Notes: generated by a model from the sequence alone, not told the origin. A DNA stretch of 64,000 bases from Bacteroidales bacterium (GCA_017962845.1 JAGCUN010000030.1:62001-126000); one strand, 5' to 3'. Shown: positions 41,631 through 50,834, counted from the stretch's first letter. A program made the numbers and translations.

Positions 41631-41786
41631 GGAGTCAGGCAGGTCTTCTGGCTTGTTCAACCTGCAACGTCTTCCCGACAAAATGTCAGTGACTTTGGTT
41701 TTGCAGGCCATTTGCTGAACTTACAGCTACGGGCATAGCTCCTGATTTTCACAGGATTCCCTATTAATCTTTTGGAACCTGAATCC
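41631..41786 (-). promoter_or_regulatory. Cobalamin (AdoCbl) riboswitch
   Basis: On the minus strand, GGATTCAGG (41777-41785) pairs with CCTGACTCC (41631-41639) as P1. Inside lie GGGAATCCTGTGAAAATCAG, the GCCCGTAGCTGTAAGT box, CAGTGAC, and GTCGGGAAGACGTTGCAGG, all conserved cobalamin-riboswitch elements in the right order. The -7 box at 41792-41799 puts the transcript start at the riboswitch edge. The next gene is the CoA-transferase; the 115 bp between could hold the expression platform. High cobalamin should turn the unit off, as for known family members. Confidence 0.9.
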
Positions 41787-41791
41787 GGCGG

Positions 41792-41799
41792 CAAAAATA
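41792..41799 (-). promoter_or_regulatory. -7 promoter box for the riboswitch-controlled CoA-transferase unit
   Basis: TATTTTTG on the minus strand next to the P1 stem of the cobalamin riboswitch. The hairpin CCCCCATTTCGGGGG (about 41822-41836) lies just upstream, in the divergent gap with the porin gene. Confidence 0.6.
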
Positions 41800-41891
41800 C
41801 AAAAAAAGATAATCATCCCACCCCCATTTCGGGGGAGTTCACTACAAAAAAATCACCCTAAATTGGGATTGTCCCTCCCCCATCGTAGGGG

Positions 41892-41899
41892 TATTTTTG
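41892..41899 (+). promoter_or_regulatory. -7 promoter box for the porin-imelysin operon
   Basis: TATTTTTG ending 2 bp before an ATG at 41901, which therefore cannot be the start; the next in-frame ATG (41919) is used. Confidence 0.6.
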
Positions 41900-41918
41900 C
41901 ATGCTTAAAAAAAAGAGC

Positions 41919-43265
41919 ATGAGAAAAGGAATCCTACTACTGATTTTAGCGTCATTATTATTTGATTTTCAGATACTTTCAGCACAAGAAAACCAAAGTT
42001 CATCCAGCAATGAAAATGCGCCTGCCGACAGTGTGAAGCCCAAAAGCCGTCTCACCATTGGTGGGTACGGTGAAGCGGTATATAAATACAATTTTTATAG
42101 TGATAATATGTTCCGCTACTCGCACGCTGAAAAGTATGCGAACGCGAAAGGCCACGGGCGGGTGGATCTGCCCCATGCGGTTTTTCTGATGAGTTATGAT
42201 TTTGGGAAAGGATGGACCTTTAACGCTGAAATCGAATTCGAGCATGGCGGCACCGAGGCAGCTGTGGAGGTAGAGGCGGAGGAGACCGGCGAGTTCGAGA
42301 AGGAAATCGAGCGCGGCGGCGAGGTGGCTTTGGAGCAGTTCTGGTTGCAGAAGTCGTTTTTGGACTCCAAAATCAACATCCGCGCCGGTCATATTGTAGT
42401 GCCCGTGGGCGGCACCAACAACGCCCATCTCCCCAACGAGTTTTTCGGGGTGTATCGTCCTGAAGGTGAGAACACTATCATTCCCTGTACGTGGCACGAG
42501 ACCGGTATTGAGCTGTGGGGCCGCATCAAGGGATGGCGGTACGATTTGATGGTCATTCCGGCACTCAACTCCAACATGTTCAACGCCTCCAACTGGATTC
42601 AGAACGGTTCGGCATCGCCCTACGAGTTCAAAGTGGCCAACAAGTTGGCGCTGGCCGCCCGTATCGACAACTACAGCGTGAAGGGACTGCACATCGGGGT
42701 GAGCGGCTACGTAGGCAACTGCTTCCGCAACGACATCATCACCGACGGAAAGGCCAGCAAATACGACAAGGTAAAAGGCACGGTGGCCATTGGTTCCATC
42801 GACTTCAGTTACAAACACAAAGGGTTTGTGCTGCGCGGCAGCGGGTTGTACGGACATCTGTCGGATGCGGGACTCATCTCCACTTACAACGCCTCACAGG
42901 TCAACAGTTCGCAGTCGCCCTACCCGCATACGCTGGTCGGCAAAGCCGCTTGGACGGCCGGCTGCGAGGCGGGTTACGACTTCTTCACCCTTTTGAAAGA
43001 GAATTCGAAAGCCAAAGATCAGAAATTCTTTGTCTTTGTAAGATATGAATACTACGACTCTTACGTGCCGGTAGCCGATGCCACCCCGTACTCTTGGAGC
43101 GAGCGGCACTGTGTGAGCGGCGGCATCAACTACCGTCCCATCCCCGAGATCACCATCAAGGCGGAAGGCGGCGTGCGGCTGCTGCATTCGCAGTACAACC
43201 AGGAACCCTGGATGGCGTTGGGCATCACGTGGGCGGCGTTCTTTAAGCACGAGAAAGTGAAGTAG
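41919..43265 (+). CDS. Outer-membrane porin-like beta-barrel protein
   Basis: 448 residues with signal peptide (MRKGILLLILASLLFDFQILSAQ), then RLTIGGYGEAVYKYNFYS and alternating hydrophobic strands typical of a 16-strand porin of the OprO/OprP or Bacteroidetes 'porin' type, ending GITWAAFF. Start chosen from the promoter box. It heads a unit with the imelysin and dihaem oxidoreductase lipoproteins (61 and 65 bp gaps), which suggests uptake of iron or another metal complex. The substrate is unknown. Confidence 0.78.
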   Translation: MRKGILLLILASLLFDFQILSAQENQSSSSNENAPADSVKPKSRLTIGGYGEAVYKYNFYSDNMFRYSHAEKYANAKGHGRVDLPHAVFLMSYDFGKGWTFNAEIEFEHGGTEAAVEVEAEETGEFEKEIERGGEVALEQFWLQKSFLDSKINIRAGHIVVPVGGTNNAHLPNEFFGVYRPEGENTIIPCTWHETGIELWGRIKGWRYDLMVIPALNSNMFNASNWIQNGSASPYEFKVANKLALAARIDNYSVKGLHIGVSGYVGNCFRNDIITDGKASKYDKVKGTVAIGSIDFSYKHKGFVLRGSGLYGHLSDAGLISTYNASQVNSSQSPYPHTLVGKAAWTAGCEAGYDFFTLLKENSKAKDQKFFVFVRYEYYDSYVPVADATPYSWSERHCVSGGINYRPIPEITIKAEGGVRLLHSQYNQEPWMALGITWAAFFKHEKVK

Positions 43266-43326
43266 TTAATTGACTATTCAATTTATTAAATTATTAAAAT
43301 ATTAAAAATCAATAAATTATATAATC

Positions 43327-44475
43327 ATGAAACACAATTTTTTAGTTATTGCAGCATTATTGATGGCCGGGCTGATGACCGCGTGCCACAAGGACGACCC
43401 GGTAGAAACCGCCAAGAAGGAGCAGGTGGCGATTCTTGAGCAGTATGTGAACCACACCATTGCGCCCACCTACAGCAATCTGGCCGCTTACTCAGAGCAG
43501 CTGGTGACCGACTTGCAGACTTTGCGTGCTGAGCGCACGCAGGCGAATGTGAACCGCGCCTGCGAGACTTTCCTGAACGCTCGCGCATGGTGGGAGAAGA
43601 GCGAGGCCTTCCTGTTCGGGGCCGCCTCCGACTTCGGCATCGACCCGCACATCGACTCCTGGCCGTTGGATGTGGACGCTTTCAACACCATGATGACCAA
43701 CACCGCACAGATTGAGGCAATGGATGCGGAAGATGGCGACGAATATGCGGGCGACAAGCTCGGTAACTCGCTCCTCGGCTTCCACGGCATCGAGTACATC
43801 CTTTTCAGCAACGGTTCACCGAAAAGTGCTGATGAGATTTCTGACCTTCAGATGATTTACGCTGTGGCCGTGGCCGGCGACCTGCGCAACCGCTGCTTCC
43901 AGTTAGAAGTAAGCTGGTTGGGTAAAAGCGCCCCCAAGTCACACCGCGACAAAGTGGAGGATCTGGAACTGAACTACACGGTGAACGGCGGCGACTACAG
44001 CTACGGTACCAACCTGATGAAAGCCGGCACGTTAGGAAGCACCTATCCCAGCTCTGTCAGCGGACTGATGGCCATTGTGGATGGTTGCCGTACCATCGCC
44101 GACGAGGTGGGCACCTCCAAGATCGGCAAGCCGTACAATGGCGAAGACCCGAATTACATCGAGTCGCCGTACAGCCACAAATCCATCGAGGACTTCTACA
44201 ATAATATTCTCAGCATTGAGAACGCCTACATGGGCGGAATTGATGGCGAACGCAACGAGGATGTGTCACTTCACGGCTATCTGAAAGAGCATAATGGCGA
44301 ACTTGATGTGCGCGTGCTTTCCGCTATCGCGTTGGCCAAGTCAAAGATTCAGGCCATGCCTGCACCCTTCGTACAGAACTATAGCAATGCCGCCAATGGC
44401 GAGGCTTCTGAAGCCTGCCAGCAGCTGGATGAGGTGCTGTCGGAAGTGGACAACTGGTTGAGAACGGAGAACTAA
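43327..44475 (+). CDS. Imelysin family (peptidase M75-like) lipoprotein
   Basis: 382 residues; lipobox LMTAC (Cys20). The GFHGIEYILF stretch near 150 holds the GxHxxE motif of imelysins (ICMP, IrpA, EfeO relatives), and KSIEDFYNNILSIENAY lies in the second helical bundle. Imelysin proteins bind iron or haem-like ligands at the cell surface or periplasm; protease activity is doubtful. The gene order porin, imelysin, dihaem oxidoreductase parallels iron-uptake clusters in other bacteria. Confidence 0.88.
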   Translation: MKHNFLVIAALLMAGLMTACHKDDPVETAKKEQVAILEQYVNHTIAPTYSNLAAYSEQLVTDLQTLRAERTQANVNRACETFLNARAWWEKSEAFLFGAASDFGIDPHIDSWPLDVDAFNTMMTNTAQIEAMDAEDGDEYAGDKLGNSLLGFHGIEYILFSNGSPKSADEISDLQMIYAVAVAGDLRNRCFQLEVSWLGKSAPKSHRDKVEDLELNYTVNGGDYSYGTNLMKAGTLGSTYPSSVSGLMAIVDGCRTIADEVGTSKIGKPYNGEDPNYIESPYSHKSIEDFYNNILSIENAYMGGIDGERNEDVSLHGYLKEHNGELDVRVLSAIALAKSKIQAMPAPFVQNYSNAANGEASEACQQLDEVLSEVDNWLRTEN

Positions 44476-44540
44476 AAAAATGGAAAATTGAGAATTGAAA
44501 ATTCAAATCTTCAAATCTTTCAAATCATAAATTATTAATC

Positions 44541-46115
44541 ATGAAAAAATATCAAAATAAAATTCAATTTTTAAGTTTGATGCTGGTGGCATTGCTGGTG
44601 ATTAATGGCTGCCACAAGCCGGAAGAGGAAAAACCGCTGTCATGGTTGGAGGAGGAGACGTATGCTGGCGGCAAGTTGGGCACCACCTTCAACGCATCCT
44701 CATCGGCCTACGAGGATCCCGCGCCGGCGGTTACCGACATTGCAGGCTTCAAGTATGGCGAATACCTGTTTGAGCGCGACTTCACCCAGGGCACCGCACC
44801 TTTTAACGGACTGGGACCCTTGTACATTCGCAGTTCCTGCATCGCCTGTCATCCCGGCTACGGTCACGGCAAGCGCATGGACCGCTATATCGCCAACGAG
44901 TGGGGCAACGGTTACCTGCTCGTGGTCACCGACCAGAACGACACGTATGTATCCTCACTGACGGGCATGCCGCAGACCAAGGCGGTGGCGCCCTTCAAGG
45001 CTCCGATTGACGAGTCGCAGATTCAGATCAGCTGGCTGCCTTATACCGACGAGTGGGGCAACACCTTCCCGGACGGCGAGACCTACAGCCTGATTTATCC
45101 TGAGGTACACATTCCCGCCTCTGCCTACTATGTTCCGTTGGAGGTGGGCGGCACCACCATTCCTTATGGCAGCGAGATTGTGCGGTTGGAGTCCACCATC
45201 GGCATTTATGGCACGGGATTGTTGGATGCCATCCCAGACGACTCTTTGAAAGCACAATATCAGAAAGAGTATAACGCTGGCGCTAAGCTCAACCCGGCCA
45301 TGTGGGCTGGCACCGACTGGGCCCCTACTGGTCTGTACGGCAACACCAACCATCCCAAACGCTTCACCTACGCTTGTACCCGCGGTCCGTTGCAGGACGG
45401 TCCTGGCGCCAACGCCATCTGGAACATTACCAACGTGACCCGCAAAGACCGCCGTTACCACTACATGACGGCTACCTACGCCCGCGTGGCCTCGCAAGAC
45501 CCCGAAGTGCAAGCTGAGTTCTACAACTATTTTCCCGAATATAATGTGAGCGGCGACCCCGAAACCGACATTTACAACTACCTCACTGGTACGAACTTGC
45601 CGGCAGAGATGAGCGACGACGACTATGTCAACCTGATGATATGGCACAGAGGACTGGCCGTGCCCGCCGCCCGTAACTTAGACGACCCGACCGTGCAGCG
45701 CGGCCGCCAGCTGTTCCGCGAGATCGGTTGTGCCACCTGCCACCGTCCCAGCTGGACCACCGGCAACGACCGTTTCACCGACCCCAACCATTTCTTCACG
45801 ACGGCCGACCAGCGTTTGCCACGCTACCCCAACCAGAAGATTTGGCCTTACACCGACATGATTCAGCACAAACTCCACATGCAGAATGACATCCGCACCG
45901 GCTGGTGCCGCACCACCCCGTTGTGGGGGAGAGGCCTGTCGGCCATCTGCACCGGCTCGGCTGACCGTCTGCACGACTGCCGTGCCCGCAACGTCATCGA
46001 GGCCATCATGTGGCACGGCAGCGCACAAAGCGACGCACGCTGGACCATCGAAAAATTCCGCCAGCTCAGCAAGGAGGACCGCGATGCCATTGTGCAGTTC
46101 ATCAATGCCATTTGA
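44541..46115 (+). CDS. Di-haem oxidoreductase family lipoprotein (DHOR)
   Basis: 524 residues, lipobox VINGC near residue 24, and two haem c sites, CIACHPGYG (from residue ~100) and CATCHRPSW (from ~397). DHOR proteins are relatives of cytochrome c peroxidases often encoded with imelysins and thought to change the redox state of iron. Needs covalent haem attachment, and the next gene encodes a system II cytochrome c synthetase. Confidence 0.9.
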   Translation: MKKYQNKIQFLSLMLVALLVINGCHKPEEEKPLSWLEEETYAGGKLGTTFNASSSAYEDPAPAVTDIAGFKYGEYLFERDFTQGTAPFNGLGPLYIRSSCIACHPGYGHGKRMDRYIANEWGNGYLLVVTDQNDTYVSSLTGMPQTKAVAPFKAPIDESQIQISWLPYTDEWGNTFPDGETYSLIYPEVHIPASAYYVPLEVGGTTIPYGSEIVRLESTIGIYGTGLLDAIPDDSLKAQYQKEYNAGAKLNPAMWAGTDWAPTGLYGNTNHPKRFTYACTRGPLQDGPGANAIWNITNVTRKDRRYHYMTATYARVASQDPEVQAEFYNYFPEYNVSGDPETDIYNYLTGTNLPAEMSDDDYVNLMIWHRGLAVPAARNLDDPTVQRGRQLFREIGCATCHRPSWTTGNDRFTDPNHFFTTADQRLPRYPNQKIWPYTDMIQHKLHMQNDIRTGWCRTTPLWGRGLSAICTGSADRLHDCRARNVIEAIMWHGSAQSDARWTIEKFRQLSKEDRDAIVQFINAI

Positions 46116-46165
46116 CATTATTTTGCCATAATTTGGATTTAATAATTGGTTGTTTATCAGTTGTG

Positions 46166-46187
46166 GAGGCGCACGTCCGTGCGTCTC
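46166..46187. repeat. Short palindrome between DHOR and ccsBA
   Basis: GAGGCGCACG-TC-CGTGCGTCTC, one wobble. Same GACGCAC/GTGCGTC type as the palindromes at 10085 and 16337. Could act as a weak terminator between the genes. Confidence 0.6.
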
Positions 46188-46212
46188 TGCATTTTTCAAA
46201 AAAAACATTAAA

Positions 46213-48444
46213 ATGAAAAAATTACATCTCCTACTGATCCTCCTGACGGTTGTGCTCATCATTGTGATGGCTGCTGGCACCATCGTAGAAAAATATCATG
46301 GCTCGGATTATGCCATCAGCCACATTTATGGCTCATGGTGGTTTATCGGGCTTTGGGCGATCGGCGCCATCGGTATGTTGGCATCACTTTTCATGCATAA
46401 AACGTGGAAACGTCCCGTAGCGTGCCTTCTGCATTTGTCGGTACTGCTGATTCTGCTGGGTGCCCTTCTGACCAAACTCACGGGACAGCATGGTGAGATG
46501 ACCCTCAAGCCGGGCGTGGACAACCATTATTTCCAAATGGAAAAGAGAGGGGACACCTGCGATGTGGAGCTTCCCTTCACCCTCACCCTCGACCATTTTG
46601 AGGTGGTAACCCACCCGGGCACCCACTCCCCTTCCGATTTCGTAAGCCACCTGCACATCACCGACGACGGAAGTGAGCCTGTGGAAGCTACCATCTCCAT
46701 GAATAACATCCTGAAACACAAAAACTACCGTTTTTATCAGAGCGACTACGACGAGGAGGGCAACTCGGTGCTTTCGGTGGCTCACGACCCGTGGGGCATC
46801 GGTTTCACGTATGCGGGTTACATCCTGCTATTCGTCTCCTTGGTGGCGATGCTGGTGGTGCCAAACGAAAAATTCAGACAGCTGCTCAAAAAGACCTCTG
46901 CCAAGGCTGTTGCCGTGATTGCTTTGCTGATATTGGGTTGCACGCTTCCCTCTTTTGCTGCCAAAACTCCCCGTACCCTACCGAAAGAGAGCGCCGACAT
47001 CATGGGACAGATGTATGTGCAGTACAAAGGGCGAATTTGTCCGCTTCAGACTCTGGCCAAAGACTTCACCACCAAACTGTACGGTGCACCCACCTACAAG
47101 GGTCTCACCTCCGAGCAGGTGCTCAGCGGCTGGATTTTCTACTTTACCGACTGGCAGAAAGAGCCGATATTCAAAATCAAAGACCAGCATGCCCGAAAAG
47201 TGCTCGGCATCCACGAGAAATACGCCAAGATGACCGACTTTACCGACATGTATGGAGAGAACAAGTTGGATGCGGAGGTGTCCAAACTGCCGATGGGCGA
47301 CCCCAAGCGGAAAGGCATTCTTGCTGCCAACGAGAAATACAACCTTATCCTTATGCTGTACAATGGAGAGTTGCTGAAGATTTTCCCCCATGCCGACAGC
47401 TGCAGTCAAGAGGTAACATGGTACTCGCAGAGCGACGAACTGCCGCTCGACGTTTCCGACATGGAATACCTCTTTATCCGCAAACAGTTGAGTTTCTGTC
47501 AGGAGTACGTAATAAAAGGTGATTATCAAAATTTGAATAAGCTATTCGAAAAAACGAAAACCTACCAGGAGAAATACTCGTCAGGGCAGACGCAGCCGTT
47601 GGCGCAGTATCGGGCTGAGCGGATTTACAACCGGCTCACTACGGGCCGTTGGTTAGCGATGGTCAACATCCTTTTCGGACTGATTGTTTTCGCCTTGTCG
47701 CTCATCTGCATTGGCAAAGGGCGACGGCTGTACAAGCCGCTTCGCGTCACCGCAATCGTGTGGGTGGCGTTGCTGGGGAGTTTCTTGGCGCTACTGTTTA
47801 TCCTACGGTGGATTGCGGGCGGGCACGTGCCGATGGCCGGCAGCTTCGACTCCATGAACCTGCTGGGACTGAGCATCTGCGTCCTCACCCTGTTGCTGGT
47901 GAGGCGACACGAGATGGCGCTGCCGGCCGGGCTGCTCATGACCGGATTCGTGCTGTTGGTGCAGATGATGGGCGGTTCCAACCCGCCGGTCACCCACCTC
48001 ATGCCAGTGCTCACCTCTCCCCTGCTAAGTCTGCATGTCACGGTCATCATGATGGCTTACGCCCTGCTGTTCTTTGTGATGCTGAACGGCATCACCGCAG
48101 TAGTAGTGCGGATTACCCAGCGCGACAATCTTGCCTATCTCGGTCGTTTGCACGATCTTAGCAGGTTACTGCTCTATCCGGCGGTGGCTTTGTTGACGGT
48201 GGGCATTTTCATCGGGGCGGTGTGGGCCAACATCTCGTGGGGCAACTACTGGTCGTGGGATCCGAAGGAGGTGTGGGCGCTCATCACGCTGCTGGTCTAT
48301 CTCATTCCGCTTCATTCCACCTTTTTCACCCAAGAGAACCGTCCGATGCGCTTCCATATCTATGCCATTTTCGCATTCTTATCTGTATTGATTACCTATT
48401 TTGGAGTCAATTTATTGTTGGGCGGAATGCACAGCTACGCGTGA
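46213..48444 (+). CDS. Cytochrome c biogenesis protein, ResB-CcsA fusion (system II haem lyase)
   Basis: 743 residues. N-terminal ResB/CcsB part: membrane spans at about 5-25, 35-55 and 70-90, then a periplasmic region, then further spans; a long periplasmic insert follows (about 250-470). C-terminal CcsA part: several spans and the WWD haem-handling motif WGNYWSWDPKEVWALIT near 676. The fused CcsBA exports haem and attaches it to CxxCH cytochromes. The ATG at 46213 begins the typical MKKLHLLL; an earlier in-frame start crosses a palindrome. Its probable client DHOR is immediately upstream. Confidence 0.93.
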   Translation: MKKLHLLLILLTVVLIIVMAAGTIVEKYHGSDYAISHIYGSWWFIGLWAIGAIGMLASLFMHKTWKRPVACLLHLSVLLILLGALLTKLTGQHGEMTLKPGVDNHYFQMEKRGDTCDVELPFTLTLDHFEVVTHPGTHSPSDFVSHLHITDDGSEPVEATISMNNILKHKNYRFYQSDYDEEGNSVLSVAHDPWGIGFTYAGYILLFVSLVAMLVVPNEKFRQLLKKTSAKAVAVIALLILGCTLPSFAAKTPRTLPKESADIMGQMYVQYKGRICPLQTLAKDFTTKLYGAPTYKGLTSEQVLSGWIFYFTDWQKEPIFKIKDQHARKVLGIHEKYAKMTDFTDMYGENKLDAEVSKLPMGDPKRKGILAANEKYNLILMLYNGELLKIFPHADSCSQEVTWYSQSDELPLDVSDMEYLFIRKQLSFCQEYVIKGDYQNLNKLFEKTKTYQEKYSSGQTQPLAQYRAERIYNRLTTGRWLAMVNILFGLIVFALSLICIGKGRRLYKPLRVTAIVWVALLGSFLALLFILRWIAGGHVPMAGSFDSMNLLGLSICVLTLLLVRRHEMALPAGLLMTGFVLLVQMMGGSNPPVTHLMPVLTSPLLSLHVTVIMMAYALLFFVMLNGITAVVVRITQRDNLAYLGRLHDLSRLLLYPAVALLTVGIFIGAVWANISWGNYWSWDPKEVWALITLLVYLIPLHSTFFTQENRPMRFHIYAIFAFLSVLITYFGVNLLLGGMHSYA

Positions 48445-48466
48445 GAAAGGTGAGATGGGAGATGGG

Positions 48467-48529
48467 AGATTTGAAAGATTTGAAAGATTTAAAAGATTTA
48501 AAAGATTTAAAAGATTTGAGAGATTTGAA
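48467..48529. repeat. 9-bp tandem repeat, 7 units
   Basis: AGATTT[GA]A[AG] repeated seven times, with two further units near 48562-48580. The gap 48445-48734 holds no gene; a TATTTTTG box at 48609-48616 probably serves the DUF4491 gene. Confidence 0.85.
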
Positions 48530-48734
48530 GATTATTAATGCGAGCGCAGCGAGTGTCAAATGATTTGAAAGATTTGAAATTTGGGATTGGGGAAGTCATT
48601 TGTTTTATTATTTTTGCAAAAAATTTCAAAACAATAAAATTCTAGTGAAAACTAAACATCGACAGCAGAAGTCTGCCCAAAGATTCACCAAGAACTGACA
48701 AAGTCACGACAATCAATTATAACAAAAAAACTTC

Positions 48735-49022
48735 ATGAACTTTTCTGGGCTTCTCATCGGCATTGCCACTTTTCTCTGCATCGGGCTGTTCCATCCCCTT
48801 GTGATATGGGCTGAGTATCATTTCAGCAAGAAGTGCTGGTGGTTTTTCCTGCTACTCGGCATAGGTGCAGCAGTAGCTTCATTGTTCATCCCCTCCATTG
48901 AATTCGCAGCCATCACCGGAGTTTTCGCGTTCTCATGCTTCTGGTCCATACGGGAACTCTTCCAGCAAGAGAAACGGGTGGCCAAAGGGTGGTTCCCTGC
49001 GAATCCCAAAAGAAAGAAGTGA
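48735..49022 (+). CDS. DUF4491 family small membrane protein
   Basis: 95 residues, three hydrophobic segments (about 4-24, 36-52, 56-73), then a basic tail RVAKGWFPANPKRKK. The pattern MNFSGLLIGIATFLCIGLFH and SIRELFQQEKRV matches a small uncharacterised Bacteroidales family. Function unknown. Confidence 0.75.
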   Translation: MNFSGLLIGIATFLCIGLFHPLVIWAEYHFSKKCWWFFLLLGIGAAVASLFIPSIEFAAITGVFAFSCFWSIRELFQQEKRVAKGWFPANPKRKK

Positions 49023-49040
49023 TTATTTCTTCAAAAAATG

Positions 49041-49048
49041 TAATTTTG
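49041..49048 (+). promoter_or_regulatory. -7 promoter box for the small outer-membrane protein gene
   Basis: TAATTTTG followed by CACC, 29 bp before the ATG at 49078. Confidence 0.5.
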
Positions 49049-49077
49049 CACCTTCTTTTAAAACACCAACTCACCTT

Positions 49078-49686
49078 ATGAGAACCCTTTGTAAAACAGC
49101 TATACTTCTTTTACTGCTATCGTTGTTACTTCCTGTCCAAGCACAGGAGACAGACAAGCCGAAGGTGCTGAACGGTTTCAGCGGCGGCATGATGCTGCAT
49201 ACGGGCTACCTGTTTGGCGAGATGCCGGAAATCGGCCACACGGCCAAAGGCGCGCCCTTCGGCATCGGCGGGAAAATATGCATACACCTCGGACAGCACT
49301 GGATGATAGGCAGCGAAGGGTATGTCTCCACATTGCGGCAGCTGCGCAACGGAAGCTACATCAAGTACGGATGGGGCGGCATCTTAGGCGAGTTCTACTG
49401 GTCGTTCAAACATGTGGTGCCCTACGTCGGGCTGACCATAGGCGCCGGTGCCCAAAGCACCTTCCTGATGTTTGACGGCAACGGAAGCGACTGGACTTCA
49501 GAAAACGACGTCATCTTCCACAAGCAGTCCTTCTGCGCTGTCACCCCGTTCATCGGCTGTGACTTCATCCTCACGAATGTCTTGCACCTCACCTTGAAAG
49601 CGGATTGGATGAACACCCTATCACACAAGCGGTTGCTGGAACCGGCAGGACCACGTTTTTATGTCGGACTGATCTTCTACCATTAA
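49078..49686 (+). CDS. Outer-membrane beta-barrel protein of unknown function
   Basis: 202 residues. Signal peptide MRTLCKTAILLLLLSLLLPVQAQ; the rest alternates Gly/aromatic strands (GFSGGMMLHTGYLFG, VPYVGLTIGAGAQ, FIGCDFILTNVLHLTLKADW) and ends in YVGLIFYH, a terminal aromatic signature for barrel assembly. Probably an 8-strand barrel. The longer frame upstream overlaps DUF4491 and is rejected because of the promoter position. Confidence 0.7.
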   Translation: MRTLCKTAILLLLLSLLLPVQAQETDKPKVLNGFSGGMMLHTGYLFGEMPEIGHTAKGAPFGIGGKICIHLGQHWMIGSEGYVSTLRQLRNGSYIKYGWGGILGEFYWSFKHVVPYVGLTIGAGAQSTFLMFDGNGSDWTSENDVIFHKQSFCAVTPFIGCDFILTNVLHLTLKADWMNTLSHKRLLEPAGPRFYVGLIFYH

Positions 49687-49771
49687 ACTCCTCAAAAACT
49701 TTTTTGACGTTCCACCCCCTATCGCATCGCATTTTTCTTGCCAAGATTTTCTACAAATGAAAATTTTGCCG

Positions 49772-49779
49772 TACCTTTG
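49772..49779 (+). promoter_or_regulatory. -7 promoter box for galE
   Basis: TACCTTTG followed by CAGC, 26 bp before the galE ATG at 49806. Confidence 0.6.
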
Positions 49780-49805
49780 CAGCGCAATTGCAAACCACAC
49801 AGATT

Positions 49806-50834
49806 ATGGCAAAAAAGAAGATATTAGTGACTGGTGGGAACGGCTATATCGGTTCCCACACCCTCATCCAGCTGATTCGCGACGGCGGGTTTGATGTCGT
49901 CTCCATTGACAACCTCAGCCGTTCGGCACGCGGCACCATGGACCGCATCGAAAAGATTACGGGATGTAGTGTCAAAAACTACGAAACCGACCTGTGCGAC
50001 CTGAAGTCCACCTGCTCAGTGTTTGAGCAGGAAGGCCCCATCGACGGAGTCATCCATTTCGCGGCATACAAGTGCGTGCCCGAGTCGGTGGAGAAGCCGC
50101 TGTTGTATTACCGCAACAATCTCAACTCGCTGCTCAACATCATCGAGGCCTGCGACCGCTACCATGTGCCGCACCTCATTTTCTCATCCTCATGCTCCAT
50201 CTACGGCGACGTGAAAGACCTGCCTGTCACGGAAGAGACTCCCGTGGGCATCGCCGCCTGTCCGTACGCCCATACCAAACAGATTGGCGAAGGCATCCTC
50301 CACGCCTTCTGCGAAAGCCACCCCCGGTTCCAGTCCATCCTGCTCCGCTACTTCAACCCGGTAGGCGCCGACATGACCGGACTGAACGGCGAACTGTCGC
50401 CCGACAAGCCCAACAACCTGATGCCCATCATCATGGAGACCGGCAGCGGCAAACGGCCTTCGATGACCGTTTACGGCACCGACTACGACACCCGCGACGG
50501 CTCCTGCATCCGTGACTATATCCACGTGACCGACATCGCCGACGCGCATGTAAAGGCTCTGAAGTTTTTGATAGAGAAACGTAATACAGAGAACTGCACC
50601 ACCTTCAACCTCGGCAGCGGCAACGGCATTTCGGTGTTGGAAATGCTGAACGCTTTTGAAAAGATCACCGGCCAAAAACTCAACTACGAGTTAGGTGGCC
50701 GCCGTCCGGGCGACATCCCCGCCATCTACAGCAACAGCGAGAAAGCGCACCAACTGCTCGGCTGGCAGTGCCAGTACGGCGTTGAGGATATGATCCGTAG
50801 CGCGTGGCAGTGGGAGATGAACCGCGAAGGCTAA
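49806..50834 (+). CDS. galE: UDP-glucose 4-epimerase
   Basis: Interconverts UDP-glucose and UDP-galactose. 342 residues of the extended SDR type: NAD motif VTGGNGYIGSH, Ser in SSSCSIYG, Tyr-x3-Lys in YAHTKQIGE, and LRYFNPVGA. The ATG at 49806 gives MAKKKILVTGGNGYIG and fits the promoter; an upstream ATG is less likely. Its stop overlaps the convergent mdh stop by 4 bp. Confidence 0.95.
   Translation: MAKKKILVTGGNGYIGSHTLIQLIRDGGFDVVSIDNLSRSARGTMDRIEKITGCSVKNYETDLCDLKSTCSVFEQEGPIDGVIHFAAYKCVPESVEKPLLYYRNNLNSLLNIIEACDRYHVPHLIFSSSCSIYGDVKDLPVTEETPVGIAACPYAHTKQIGEGILHAFCESHPRFQSILLRYFNPVGADMTGLNGELSPDKPNNLMPIIMETGSGKRPSMTVYGTDYDTRDGSCIRDYIHVTDIADAHVKALKFLIEKRNTENCTTFNLGSGNGISVLEMLNAFEKITGQKLNYELGGRRPGDIPAIYSNSEKAHQLLGWQCQYGVEDMIRSAWQWEMNREG

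Noticed and set aside
41517..41711. N-terminal extension of the CoA-transferase to 504 residues
   Set aside because: The added residues are a translation of the cobalamin riboswitch; family homology begins at the ATG 41516.
48222..48563. Frame reading DLKDLKDLK as a coiled-coil protein
   Set aside because: It is a translation of the 9-bp tandem repeat running out of the ccsBA gene in another frame.
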